Shown: positions 27,603-36,505, numbered from the stretch's first letter. The stretch: DNA of 64,000 nucleotides from Brumimicrobium ulvae (GCF_947504225.1 NZ_CANNGT010000006.1:62001-126000); one strand, 5' to 3'. Notes: a model not told the origin generated them from the sequence alone. Numbers and translations are program-made.

Positions 27603-28265
27603 ATGCGTCATATATTCATTATTTTACTACTTGCTTTTACAGTTTCTAAAGTCAATGCTCAAGAATTAAAACCATATACTTTCATGGTTGGTTTATCATG
27701 GAATGCCATAGATGACGACGGTGATCCCTATCGTAATTTACTCAATTTCATGCCGAGGTGGAACATGATCCCCGCACCTACAACTGTAAGCGTTGATTAT
27801 TACCTGCAACAAGGAATGAGTGTTGAGGCTTTGTTTAATTTCAACCGTTACATCGGATCTAATATTGTGAATGCGAATACTGGAGAAAAAGGATTGGTGT
27901 TCAACAGTGATGTAAACTTTAAATACAGTTTTGGGTACTTGATGGAACAACCTTACTTTGATCCTTTTATATTCTTGGGAGTTGGATATACAAACCGACC
28001 AATTGACAAGATTAATCACATGGTTTCACCCAACCTAGGAGTTGGATTTAATGTAATGTTTACTGAATACATAGGAATACAGCTTAGAGCAGCAGGTAAA
28101 GTTGCAGTTCACCCTGTGATTTATAAACATGAATCGAATTACTTACATTATCATGCTGGAGTTATCTATAGATTTGGTGCTCAAAACTACGCAGGTAAAT
28201 TCGATGGTAAACGTTACAAGTGGACCCATAAAAAGTACAAATACAAAAAACCAAAAGGACTATAG
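27603..28265 (+). CDS. Putative outer-membrane beta-barrel protein
   Basis: A 220-residue protein with a signal peptide (MRHIFIILLLAFTVSKVNAQ) followed by alternating hydrophobic and polar strands rich in Tyr, Phe and Gly (VDYYLQQGMSVEALFNFNRYIG, FIFLGVGYTNRP), as in small eight-stranded porin-like barrels. The closing part (HYHAGVIYRFG) resembles a final barrel strand, but a Lys-rich tail KYKYKKPKGL extends past it, which is unusual. The function is unknown. The preceding secreted protein also has a basic tail, so the pair may act together in the outer membrane. Confidence 0.75.
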   Translation: MRHIFIILLLAFTVSKVNAQELKPYTFMVGLSWNAIDDDGDPYRNLLNFMPRWNMIPAPTTVSVDYYLQQGMSVEALFNFNRYIGSNIVNANTGEKGLVFNSDVNFKYSFGYLMEQPYFDPFIFLGVGYTNRPIDKINHMVSPNLGVGFNVMFTEYIGIQLRAAGKVAVHPVIYKHESNYLHYHAGVIYRFGAQNYAGKFDGKRYKWTHKKYKYKKPKGL

Positions 28266-28274
28266 TCTTTTTTT
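28253..28274 (+). terminator. Weak terminator-like hairpin
   Basis: AAAAGGAC and GTCTTTTT flank a TATA loop and run into a T-stretch to 28273, overlapping the stop codon of the barrel gene. The stem includes a G-T pair, so it is weak. Confidence 0.4.
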
Positions 28275-28401
28275 AGTTGTAAGTTCACTCTCCCATTCTT
28301 TTAAATTTCAGTGAATTTCAATCATTGGTCTTCTCACTATCTAATTGTTCTGGTCTAATTTCGAAGACTTAGACTTATAATTCTATAGATCAGCAAACAA
28401 C

Positions 28402-28415
28402 TTGATAAAAATCAA
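28402..28415 (+). promoter_or_regulatory. Perfect FNR-type box (TTGAT-N4-ATCAA)
   Basis: TTGAT (28402-28406), AAAA, ATCAA (28411-28415) match the E. coli FNR half-sites and spacing exactly. The site lies about 72 bases upstream of the -7 box of the 2-oxoacid dehydrogenase gene. Crp/Fnr-family regulators are common in Bacteroidota, but which one would bind is unknown. Confidence 0.45.
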
Positions 28416-28486
28416 CAGGATACCTCTGTGCTTTCACAATACCTTTAACGGGGAGTTTATCATTCGATAAATTGAAATTAAATACT

Positions 28487-28494
28487 TATATTTG
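28487..28494 (+). promoter_or_regulatory. Putative -7 box (TATATTTG) of the E1 gene
   Basis: TATATTTG matches TAnnTTTG, 18 bases before the ATG at 28513. No good -33 element is visible at 17-23 bases upstream (TTCG at 28463-28466 is nearest), which would suit activator dependence. Confidence 0.4.
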
Positions 28495-28512
28495 CGTACA
28501 AATTTTTATCCT

Positions 28513-30966
28513 ATGTCAAAAGCAACAGTCCTTAAAGAGGAACCGAATAAAATCGATTTTGAAGACTTCAAGAAAGAAGTATTAGCTGATTTCAGATTGG
28601 CGAACATTTCTCGAGAAGCATCATTATTAGGAAGACGTGAAGTACTTACTGGAAAAGCCAAGTTTGGAATTTTCGGTGACGGTAAAGAAGTCGCACAAAT
28701 TGCTTTAGCAAAGCAGTTCAGAAATGGAGATTTCAGATCAGGTTATTACCGAGATCAAACCATCATGTTGGCCATCGATCAATTGACAGTACAACAGTAC
28801 TTTGCTGCTTTATATGCAGAAACTGATGAGACTTTAGAACCTGCATCAGGAGGTCGTCAAATGGGTGGACATTATGCAACACGAAATATAGATGAAAATG
28901 GTGAGTGGAAGAACTTAATGGAACAAAAAAACAGTTCTTCAGACATCTCCCCTACTGCTGGTCAAATGGCTAGACTATTAGGATTAGCACAAGCCTCTAA
29001 AGTTTATCGTCATCACGATGAATTAAAAAACATAGAGAAATTCAAGGCTTTTTCAAACGGAGGAAACGAAGTTGCCTTTGGTACAATTGGAGACGCAAGT
29101 ACTTCAGAAGGTCAATTCTGGGAAGCGATGAACGCTGCTGGAGTTTTACAAGTACCGATGGTAATGTCAGTTTGGGATGATGGATACGGAATTTCTGTAT
29201 CTAAAAAGTATCAAACTATTAAACAAAGTATTTCAGAAGCTCTAGCTGGATTCCAACGTACGGAAGAAAAGAAAGGATTTGAAATCTTAAAGACAAAAGG
29301 TTGGGATTATCCACACCTTTGTGCAACCTATGAAAAAGCGGTTCGTATTGCACGTGAAGAGCATGTTCCAGTATTGGTACACGTCGAAGAAGTGAATCAA
29401 CCACAAGGTCACTCTACTTCAGGTTCTCACGAAAGATATAAGTCTGAAGAGCGTTTACAATGGGAGAAAGATTTTGATGCAGTAGCAAAATTCAAAGAAT
29501 TCATCCTTAATTATAAGGGAGAAAACGGAGAAACAATTGCAACAGCTGAAGAAGTTGAAGCCATTGAAAAAGAAGCAAAGAAAACGGTAAGAGAACAAAA
29601 AGCAGCTGCTTGGAAAGACTTTAGAAAAGGTACAGAACAAGATTTAAATGCTGCTGTTCAGTTGATGAAACAAGTTGCTGCTGAGAGTGAAAACGGAACC
29701 TTTATCAATAAAGAAATTGAAGCTTTAGAAAAAACCTTTGAACCGATCAAAAAAGATGTTTTCAATACAGTAAACAAAGTATTGCGTTTAGTAAGAGGAG
29801 AAAACAGTGCTGCAAGAACGCAATTGATCAACTGGTACAAGGGGAAACTTGAGGAAAATAAAGAGCGATATGGGTCTCACCTCTACTCTGCATCTAAATA
29901 TGCAGTGACCAAGATAGAGGCTGTAGCGCCGACTTATGGAGATGATGAAAGAGTTGAAGATGGACGTTTAATTTTACGTGACAACTTTATGAAGTTGTTC
30001 GAAAAACATCCTGAAATCATCACTTTCGGTGAGGATACCGGGAAAATTGGTGGAGTAAACCAATCGATGGAAGGAATGCAAGAAAAGTTTGGTGAAATTC
30101 GTGTTTCTGATACTGGAATTCGTGAAAACACCATTCTTGGTCAAGGAATTGGAATGGCATTGAGAGGACTTCGTCCAATTGCAGAAATTCAATACTTAGA
30201 TTATTTGTTGTATGCCATCCAGGTTATTTCTGATGATTTAGCAACCGTTCAATACAGAACAAAAGGTGGACAAAAAGCACCTGTAATTATTCGTACACGT
30301 GGACACCGTTTAGAGGGTATTTGGCACTCTGGTAGTCCAATGGGAATGATCATCAACGCTGCACGTGGAGTTCATGTTTGTGTTCCTAGAAATATGACGC
30401 AAGCTGCTGGAATGTACAATACATTAATCGAAGCAGATGAGCCCGCATTGGTGATTGAACCATTGAACGGTTACCGTGTTAAAGAAGCAATGCCTACAAA
30501 CCTTGGTGAATACAAAACTCCATTAGGTAAGGTTGATATTGTAAAAGAAGGAACAGACTTAACATTAGTTAGTTATGGTTCTACTTTCAATATCGCAGCA
30601 GAAGCAGTCAAAGAATTAGAAAAAGCAGGCATTAGTGTTGAATTAATTGACGTTCAAACTTTATTGCCTTTCGATTTAAACCACGACATTTCTAAATCTT
30701 TGGAAAAAACGAGTCGATTAATGATTGTTGACGAAGATGTTTCTAGTGGAGCGTCTGCCTATATTTTAGATCAAGTTTTAGTGAAGCAAAAAGCTTATTA
30801 TTTATTGGACAGCGAGCCAGTAACAGTAAGTGCAAACGACCACCGTCCAGCGTATGGAACAGACGGAGATTACTTCTCTAAGCCGAACATCGACGATATT
30901 TATGCCGCTGCATACAAAATTATGAATGAGGCAGATCCAAAAAAGTTTCCTTCTTTTTTGGATTAA
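28513..30966 (+). CDS. Fused 2-oxoacid dehydrogenase E1 (alpha + beta)
   Basis: Thiamine-diphosphate-dependent E1 of a branched-chain or pyruvate-type 2-oxoacid dehydrogenase, with alpha and beta subunits joined in 817 residues. The alpha part (about 1-400) has the TPP/Mg motif GDASTSEGQFWEAMN near 194 and DDGYGISVSKKY near 222, plus QPQGHSTSGSH, a phosphorylation-loop-like segment. The beta part (about 455-817) has FGEDTGKIGGVNQ, DTGIRENTILGQGIG, QYLDYLLYA and the closing EPVTVSANDHRPAYGTDGDYFSKPNID. Such fusions occur in Bacteroidota, probably for branched-chain 2-oxoacids or pyruvate. E2 and E3 are not in the window. The ATG at 28513 follows the promoter box; the frame extends to 28492 by non-promoter-compatible codons. 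Confidence 0.9.
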   Translation: MSKATVLKEEPNKIDFEDFKKEVLADFRLANISREASLLGRREVLTGKAKFGIFGDGKEVAQIALAKQFRNGDFRSGYYRDQTIMLAIDQLTVQQYFAALYAETDETLEPASGGRQMGGHYATRNIDENGEWKNLMEQKNSSSDISPTAGQMARLLGLAQASKVYRHHDELKNIEKFKAFSNGGNEVAFGTIGDASTSEGQFWEAMNAAGVLQVPMVMSVWDDGYGISVSKKYQTIKQSISEALAGFQRTEEKKGFEILKTKGWDYPHLCATYEKAVRIAREEHVPVLVHVEEVNQPQGHSTSGSHERYKSEERLQWEKDFDAVAKFKEFILNYKGENGETIATAEEVEAIEKEAKKTVREQKAAAWKDFRKGTEQDLNAAVQLMKQVAAESENGTFINKEIEALEKTFEPIKKDVFNTVNKVLRLVRGENSAARTQLINWYKGKLEENKERYGSHLYSASKYAVTKIEAVAPTYGDDERVEDGRLILRDNFMKLFEKHPEIITFGEDTGKIGGVNQSMEGMQEKFGEIRVSDTGIRENTILGQGIGMALRGLRPIAEIQYLDYLLYAIQVISDDLATVQYRTKGGQKAPVIIRTRGHRLEGIWHSGSPMGMIINAARGVHVCVPRNMTQAAGMYNTLIEADEPALVIEPLNGYRVKEAMPTNLGEYKTPLGKVDIVKEGTDLTLVSYGSTFNIAAEAVKELEKAGISVELIDVQTLLPFDLNHDISKSLEKTSRLMIVDEDVSSGASAYILDQVLVKQKAYYLLDSEPVTVSANDHRPAYGTDGDYFSKPNIDDIYAAAYKIMNEADPKKFPSFLD

Positions 30967-30981
30967 TAAATAGTTAAAGAG

Positions 30982-31017
30982 AAAGGGCGTTTCGAAAGGA
31001 GCGCCCTTTTTTTATTT
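30982..31017 (+). terminator. Terminator after the E1 gene
   Basis: AAAGGGCG (30982-30989) pairs with CGCCCTTT (31002-31009) and is followed by a T-rich run to 31018. It sits 16 bases past the stop codon and is a strong intrinsic terminator. Confidence 0.85.
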
Positions 31018-31064
31018 TTGGCCTAATTTTCGTCTGTAAATAAAGAGAACCTTATAAAATTACA

Positions 31065-31442
31065 ATGAACTATTCATATCTCATTAAACACTGGATTACT
31101 ACCTTAACCTTTAGCTCTTTATTTATTTTTATCTATTCATTTTTTCAGGAAGAAACATATGACCTTTCTTATCAACTGGAGATTTTCTTTATTTTCTTAT
31201 TGTTTAGCTCACTCTTTGCTCTACCAACTATTATAATCTCGTTCCTACTTTTTCACTTTTTAATTAAGAAAAGTGTTCAATCAAGTATTATTAAATTAGT
31301 CATCATTCTTACAACTGTATTCGGAACATTTTTAACCTTGTATATCATCTCTAATTCCATCGCAGTTGAATATACTATAGTTTATTCAATAGTAGGTGTT
31401 TTATCGGCAGGACTCTATAAACTAAGAAATAAATCAACTTAG
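31065..31442 (+). CDS. Small multi-pass membrane protein, unknown
   Basis: A 125-residue protein with four hydrophobic segments (about 10-28, 36-58, 62-88 and 90-115), little charged sequence and no catalytic motif. I do not recognise a family. Codon use is like its neighbours and the frame is bounded by a terminator upstream, so I treat it as real but unassigned. It stands alone, about 230 bases before the next gene. Confidence 0.55.
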   Translation: MNYSYLIKHWITTLTFSSLFIFIYSFFQEETYDLSYQLEIFFIFLLFSSLFALPTIIISFLLFHFLIKKSVQSSIIKLVIILTTVFGTFLTLYIISNSIAVEYTIVYSIVGVLSAGLYKLRNKST

Positions 31443-31672
31443 TCTAAAATAGCATTCAAAAAAAGTAGTTCTATTATACTTAGATGCAGAGTCACAGTAT
31501 TAAGAATCAATATTAATCAAGAATAGTGTTACTTTAAAACGTTGAGTTCAAAAGAATCTGTATTAGGATAAGCGTTAAATTGAATTGTACTTTCATTTAT
31601 TATCCATAATTTCAATGTTGTTTTTAGGGAACAACTTCAACTCAATGAACTGAAGACCAAAACACAAAAAAC
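31443..31672. other. Intergenic region, nothing evident
   Basis: A 230-base AT-rich gap between two same-strand genes of unknown function. I see no hairpin with a T-run, no RNA gene and no convincing promoter box. Confidence 0.4.
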
Positions 31673-32335
31673 ATGAAACATACCCTTTGGATTATTACGC
31701 TGTTCTTCTCTTTTGCAGTGGCTGCACAAGAACCCTTGACCGACGAGCTTACTGATTCTAAATCAGCTATAGATCATAAAGCTAAACATTCATTTATATT
31801 TTCTGGAGGAATGTTTGTGCAAAACACAGCACAAAAAAGTAATAACGACTATTATGGATGGTTAGCTTCTGGAGCTTATCAAATTTATTTTCCCTCACGT
31901 TTTGTACTTGGGTTCGAGTACCTCATTGATCGATCAACACTTAAAAAAGGGATTGCTATCGGCTCTTCCAAGGCGAAGTATAAAAATAAAATCAAGGCCT
32001 ATTCTATTGGAGTTCACTTGGGGTTTCAATTTCTTCGTACCGAACATTTCGACTTTTCTCTACTGCTTATTCCTCACTACAATTTTCAGAAAAATCTAAG
32101 AAAAACCTATTTTAACGATGAAGATGGATATGTTAATACTGAATACAATGAGGCTTGGGTGTTTACGCCTGTTTTGTTTCATCGTCTGGAATTCTATTAT
32201 AAATTAGATAGAATGAACGGGTTTGGATTATCCTTAGACGGTAATATTGACATAGAATGGAGGGAGTTTTGGGGATCGAATACCCTTCTTCTTGGTCGTT
32301 TAATGCTTTCGTATCGATTGACTATCCCCAATTAA
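31673..32335 (+). CDS. Putative outer-membrane beta-barrel protein
   Basis: A 220-residue protein with a signal peptide (MKHTLWIITLFFSFAVAAQ). After a short acidic linker the mature part shows amphipathic strands with aromatic ends (YYGWLASGAYQIYFPSRFVLGFEYLID, KAYSIGVHLGFQFLR, FSLLLIPHYNFQ, HRLEFYYKLD, and a last LLGRLMLSYRLTI), as in a small barrel of eight to ten strands. It belongs to no family I can name. It stands alone, with an inverted repeat past its stop. Confidence 0.75.
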   Translation: MKHTLWIITLFFSFAVAAQEPLTDELTDSKSAIDHKAKHSFIFSGGMFVQNTAQKSNNDYYGWLASGAYQIYFPSRFVLGFEYLIDRSTLKKGIAIGSSKAKYKNKIKAYSIGVHLGFQFLRTEHFDFSLLLIPHYNFQKNLRKTYFNDEDGYVNTEYNEAWVFTPVLFHRLEFYYKLDRMNGFGLSLDGNIDIEWREFWGSNTLLLGRLMLSYRLTIPN

Positions 32336-32672
32336 GTAAAATGGGGTTTTAATGTGAAAAAATAGCTTAAAACCACATATTGTTTCTTTGATCAGAATTA
32401 AATATCCTTATGAAACGATGAAGGATTCGAATACAAAATAACCACGTGAAGGACTTCTCGCGGCAGCATTTTCCTTTCTGAATTGCATTACCTAGAGATT
32501 CTTTAAACTTAAAAAAAACTGTGATTATCAACGTTGCTTCGTCATCCGCGTCATCGCTCTATTGAGCCTGTCGAAATATGCGTTCTGTCATCAAAACTAC
32601 ACCACGACAACAAACTTTTGAAGATTAAAAATATAAATCATAAATTTAAACATTAGTTAATAAATTAACCCC
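32336..32672. other. Intergenic region with inverted repeat and shared intergenic motif
   Basis: A 337-base gap. GGTTTTAA (32345-32352) and TTAAAACC (32367-32374) form an 8-base stem with a 14-base loop, perhaps a weak terminator of the barrel gene though no T-run follows. TTGAGCCTGTCGAAA (32562-32576) resembles a short motif that I recall recurring between genes in many Bacteroidota and other genomes. I see no RNA gene or coding frame. Confidence 0.4.
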
Positions 32673-33665
32673 ATGAAACTCTTAACGATAATTGTATTCA
32701 TTGTATGGACATCAAATTCCTTCACGCAAAAAAACTACCTTGAATACCATAAACAAGTCAGAGAAATTGAAAACAAAATCTTAGATTCTAGCTATTCGGA
32801 AGCAGTCAAAATGTACCATTCTTTATTTAGAGAATATGACTTCGTATTTGCGGAAGATTGTTTTAGAGCTGCCCAAACAGCATGCGTTGATGGAGACACA
32901 ACTTCAGCTTTTACTTTTCTGAAAAGAGCAACAAAACAGGGCCTAACGATGAAAAGGATTTTAACGGATTCTTTACTCGTAGATTTACAGAAATCAAACA
33001 ATTGGACAGAATATGAAAGTAAGTATGATTCCTTGAGAAAAATATATTCTGCAAGTATCAATTGGGAATTAAGAAGTAAAATCAATGAATTATACGATTT
33101 AGATCAATTTTATAGAGACAAACACGAATTACATCCTTGGAATTTTTTATGGCGACCGCTGATTGCTGTAAAATGAAAAAAAGTGGTCAGAGAAATTGTT
33201 GAAAATGAATTAACTCCTCTGATTTTAAAATATGGATTTCCAAATGAAAAGCTAATCGGATTAGATGAAGCTTCTTTTCATCATAAACATCAATATGACA
33301 AGCTTAAATCAAATTTCGCATTTATTATTTTAGTTCACTATTTCTCCCATTCAAGGCCAACAACATTAAATGAGATTTTACTTTCAAACATCGAAACAGG
33401 AAATATTTCGCCAAGACAATATGCTTCCTTAATAGATTTCCAAGCACAATGGGGACGAAATAAGTATTACAAAGGATTGCATTACAACGAATGGCATAGT
33501 TCCAAAAATGAAAAAGATCTCGATCAAATCAATAAAAATAGAGAAGCCATTGGATTAGAAGATTTGGAGACTAAAAAAGTAAAATACCAAAGAGGCTTAG
33601 ATGCTTGTAAAGCACGAAATTTAGGGCATTATAAACATATTAAATTTTGGATATTTTGTGGCTAA
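32673..33665 (+). pseudogene. Gene split by an in-frame TGA; DUF6624-like
   Basis: Two open frames, 32673-33176 (167 codons) and 33183-33665 (160 codons), lie in the same reading frame separated only by TGA (33174-33176) and two Lys codons. The first half has a signal peptide (MKLLTIIVFIVWTSNSFTQ), a TPR-like helical region and ends NELYDLDQFYRDK...LIAVK. The second begins VVREIVENELTPLILKYGFP without a signal of its own, and its LILKYGFPNE and ISPRQYASLIDF segments fit the second half of DUF6624-like secreted proteins. The simplest reading is a single nonsense change in a roughly 330-residue protein, or a sequencing error. Programmed readthrough is unlikely but untested. Neither half is clearly functional alone. 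Confidence 0.65.
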
Positions 33666-33676
33666 TTAAAATTAGC
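33661..33676. terminator. Short hairpin between convergent genes
   Basis: GCTAAT (33661-33666), TAAA loop, ATTAGC (33671-33676). The 6-base stem is AT-rich, overlaps the stop of the split gene and sits 4 bases before the end of the opposite gene. Plausible but weak. Confidence 0.3.
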
Positions 33677-33679
33677 ATT

Positions 33680-35059
33680 TCACCTCAAAACCAACCTTTT
33701 TTTTACTCCATTAACTTCCAAGAAGTAAATCCCTTTTTCAATTTTACACAAATCAAAAGTTACCTCGTGACTTTTCAGAACTCCTTCAAAAACGACCTGT
33801 CCTCTTAAGGAAAAAATGTTAAATGGAACAGGGCTTTCAAGCTCATCCATTACAATTGTAATCTTCCCTTCTGAAGGATTGGGATAAATTTCTAGATTCC
33901 TAGTTTTAGCTGTATTGTCTTTTACTGAAAGATTACAGTCTGGACCGTCATAATATAAAAAATTTGCAGGAATATTCGTAAAAACGTCTCCAGATTGTTT
34001 ACCCCCTAAATCTACAGCAGCCATTGTAAGTCCACAATTTTCACCTAAAGTGTTTGGACATTCAATATAACCTGGCAAAGTCAATCCTTCTTTATTAAAA
34101 ACATAAATTCGTGCATCGGGAGCAAGATAAAGACTACTTGCAAAAAGAGTTGAACTAATCAAAAGCTTACTGGTAGATATATTCGAGCTTGTTAAATCAT
34201 ATTGATACAATTTACCACTACCCAAACCGTAAAGTAATTTTCCATTTGGTGAAAAGGCATAAGTAGTTTCCGAAAGAGACATATTAAAAACAAGTTCATT
34301 GTTTAGAGCGTCATAATTATAGAGCTTACTTCCGACCACTACATGATTTCTTGAGGGTGAAAATACAATGGTCATTTCCCCTACTACGTGTGATTTATAG
34401 CCACCAACTCCGTTAGAATTAACCTCTATACTGTATAAGGAGTCTAAATTATATGAGAAAACATACCAACCGTCATCTGTTCCCTTTAATATTGCCGCCA
34501 CAGGTTCAAGATTTGTACTCAATCCATATCCTGGATCAAACGGCACAGCAGTATTTACATTAATCACCTTCCCCAAACCATTATTGGCACTCATATCAAT
34601 TTCACAATAGGTTAATCCTGTATTGTAGGATTCGGAAGTCACAGAGCTCTCTACACAATCTCGCATAAAAATAAAATACTTTGAATTGCTAAAGCTCTTT
34701 GAATTCCCCACATTAGCAGGGAAAGCCACTCCACCTTGAAACGAACTTACACAACCACTAGTTTCTCCCAAAAGTCCATTTTCCATGACTTGATGATTGG
34801 CATTCCATATGGCACCATAACTGGAAGGAGCCAATGGACTATTTCCTCCATTACTGTAAAAAAGTAAGGTTCCATTCTCTGAGCAAACTGAAACAGCTGT
34901 TTCAACAGCTATCATTTGACTGTTCAACAAAACTGAAGGGTATCCATCTCCAAAATCAACTCCTGCTGTTCCAAAATAACATTTATCATAATGTCCTTGA
35001 GCATTTATGAAAGTAGAGTAAAATGAGAGTAGAAGCGTGATAAATAGTAGTTTATGCAT
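33680..35059 (-). CDS. T9SS-sorted secreted protein, beta-propeller-like
   Basis: A 459-residue exported protein. After a signal peptide (residues 1-20, ending INAQ) comes a region of repeated short strands with Tyr/Asp turns (GTDDGWYVFSYNLDS, FSPNGKLLYGLGSGKLYQYD, YLAPDARIYVFNK) resembling beta-propeller blades seen in Bacteroidota surface proteins. The last 75 residues are a type A T9SS C-terminal domain: NLEIYPNPSEGKITI near 387, SLRGQVVFEGVL near 417, and KGIYFLEVNGVKKRLVLR at the end. It should be exported by Sec, then moved across the outer membrane by the type IX system. The ligand is unknown. It is the only clear T9SS client here. Confidence 0.85.
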   Translation of the reverse strand: MHKLLFITLLLSFYSTFINAQGHYDKCYFGTAGVDFGDGYPSVLLNSQMIAVETAVSVCSENGTLLFYSNGGNSPLAPSSYGAIWNANHQVMENGLLGETSGCVSSFQGGVAFPANVGNSKSFSNSKYFIFMRDCVESSVTSESYNTGLTYCEIDMSANNGLGKVINVNTAVPFDPGYGLSTNLEPVAAILKGTDDGWYVFSYNLDSLYSIEVNSNGVGGYKSHVVGEMTIVFSPSRNHVVVGSKLYNYDALNNELVFNMSLSETTYAFSPNGKLLYGLGSGKLYQYDLTSSNISTSKLLISSTLFASSLYLAPDARIYVFNKEGLTLPGYIECPNTLGENCGLTMAAVDLGGKQSGDVFTNIPANFLYYDGPDCNLSVKDNTAKTRNLEIYPNPSEGKITIVMDELESPVPFNIFSLRGQVVFEGVLKSHEVTFDLCKIEKGIYFLEVNGVKKRLVLR

Positions 35060-35107
35060 AACTTTTTTGTTTCAATGTACGATAAAAACACATTTAAACA
35101 AAAGGTG

Positions 35108-35155
35108 GAAATAAAAATACCAAGACCACGAGATAAATATCACGGTCTTGGTATT
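35108..35155 (-). terminator. Terminator of the pheT-pepT unit
   Basis: AATACCAAGACC (35116-35127) and GGTCTTGGTATT (35144-35155) form a perfect 12-base stem. Read leftward, the stem runs into a TTTATTT tract (35115-35109), so it terminates minus-strand transcripts coming from pepT, 100 bases past its stop. Confidence 0.85.
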
Positions 35156-35179
35156 CAAAATAGTTTGTACTTTTTCAAG

Positions 35180-35202
35180 GTCAATAAGTTGACTCTTGTC
35201 AA
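35180..35202. promoter_or_regulatory. Alternating GTCAA/TTGAC half-sites
   Basis: GTCAA (35180-35184), TTGAC (35189-35193) and GTCAA (35198-35202) are each separated by exactly 4 bases, giving two overlapping palindromes. The right pair (TTGAC-N4-GTCAA) has Crp/Fnr-like geometry. It lies in the pepT 3' untranslated region, ahead of the terminator, so as RNA it could instead form alternative small hairpins. Confidence 0.25.
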
Positions 35203-35254
35203 TGTTTGAATTCAAAACAAATGCAAAGCAGATAGAGAACTTTCTAAACAGAAA

Positions 35255-36505
35255 CTATTTATGCTTTTCCCAAATTTGAACCAATTCCCCCATCGTTTGA
35301 ACGGCCTTTTGCATATCTTGAACACTCACGTATTCATGCTTAGAATGTATCGCCATTTCACCTGTAAACAAGTTCGGACAAGGTAATCCCATGAAAGACA
35401 AACGAGAACCGTCAGTTCCACCACGGATAATAACTGGACGAGGCGTGATATCTGCTTTTTTCATGGCTTCGATAGCATAGTCAGTTACAAAAGGAACTGT
35501 TTTTAAAACTTCCTTCATGTTTCTGTATTGTTCTGTAACTTCAAAGTCCATGCTAGCTCTAGGATATTGAGCAACAACTTCCTCTGCAATTCCTTTTAAA
35601 CGTTCTTCATATTCGGCCAATTTACTGGTCTCATGATCACGAATAATAAATCCAATAGTCGCTTTTTCTTGAATTCCATCAAATGATGTCGGGTGAACAA
35701 ATCCTTCTCTACCTTCGGTAGTTTCTGGAGACCAGCTGTCTCTTGGTAAAGCAGCAAGGATTTCTCCTCCTAACTTTAAAGCATTGATGATTTTACCTTT
35801 GGCATATCCTGGGTGAGCACTTACCCCATGAATTGTAATTTTAACAGCATCTGCAGAGAAACTTTCGTCTTCGATAGATCCTAATACTCCTCCATCCAAG
35901 GTATAACCGTAGTCAGCATTCAGTTTTTCCATATCTAAATGGTCAACTCCTCTTCCAACTTCTTCGTCTGGCGTAAATAAAATACGGATATCACCATGTT
36001 TGATTCCTGGATTCCCCATCAGGTATTCCACAAAATCCATGATACAAGCAACCCCCGCTTTATCATCTGCTCCCAAAAGTGTTTTTCCGCTTGCAGTAAT
36101 TAAATCATCACCTATCTTTTCTTTAAGGTAAGGATGTTTTTCTGTTGTAATTACTTGAGTTGTATCGTCTGGAAGTGTGATTGGTTTACCATCATAGTTT
36201 TTATGTAGAATTGGCTTTACGTTTTTCCCTGTAACATCTGGAGCAGTATCCATGTGTGCACAAAAACATACTGTTGGAACATCATTCGATGTATTTCCTT
36301 TTACCGTTCCAAATACATAACCCCATTCATCCATTTCAGCATCTTCAACACCCAAGTCAAGTAATTCTTGCACCAAGAGTCTACCTAAATCTTTTTGGAT
36401 CTCCGTAGAAGGAAAAGAAGTTGAATTGGGATCTGCTGTTGTATCGATTTGCACGTAACGCATTAGACGTTCTGCAACGGTGTGATTGTAATTTTTAATT
36501 GCCAT
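35255..36505 (-). CDS. pepT: Peptidase T (tripeptide aminopeptidase)
   Basis: Zinc-dependent M20 family aminopeptidase that releases N-terminal residues from tripeptides in the cytoplasm. Expected metal-site motifs are all present: FCAHMDTAPDVTG near 80, KTLLGADDKAGVACIMD near 141-157, FTPDEEVGRGVDHLD near 176, YGYTLDGGVLG near 200 and HSKHEYVS near 389. Length (416) is normal for PepT. It follows pheT on the same strand by 37 bases and is closed by a strong terminator, so the pair is probably one transcript. Confidence 0.95.
   Translation of the reverse strand: MAIKNYNHTVAERLMRYVQIDTTADPNSTSFPSTEIQKDLGRLLVQELLDLGVEDAEMDEWGYVFGTVKGNTSNDVPTVCFCAHMDTAPDVTGKNVKPILHKNYDGKPITLPDDTTQVITTEKHPYLKEKIGDDLITASGKTLLGADDKAGVACIMDFVEYLMGNPGIKHGDIRILFTPDEEVGRGVDHLDMEKLNADYGYTLDGGVLGSIEDESFSADAVKITIHGVSAHPGYAKGKIINALKLGGEILAALPRDSWSPETTEGREGFVHPTSFDGIQEKATIGFIIRDHETSKLAEYEERLKGIAEEVVAQYPRASMDFEVTEQYRNMKEVLKTVPFVTDYAIEAMKKADITPRPVIIRGGTDGSRLSFMGLPCPNLFTGEMAIHSKHEYVSVQDMQKAVQTMGELVQIWEKHK

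Noticed and set aside
32416-32436. tRNA-like TTCGAAT segment
   Set aside because: It resembles a T-loop only in a few bases; no acceptor stem, D-arm or anticodon arm can be drawn around it.
33174-33182. Selenocysteine or programmed frameshift at the TGA
   Set aside because: Both halves are already in one frame, so no shift is needed, and no SECIS-like hairpin or selenoprotein family was recognised.
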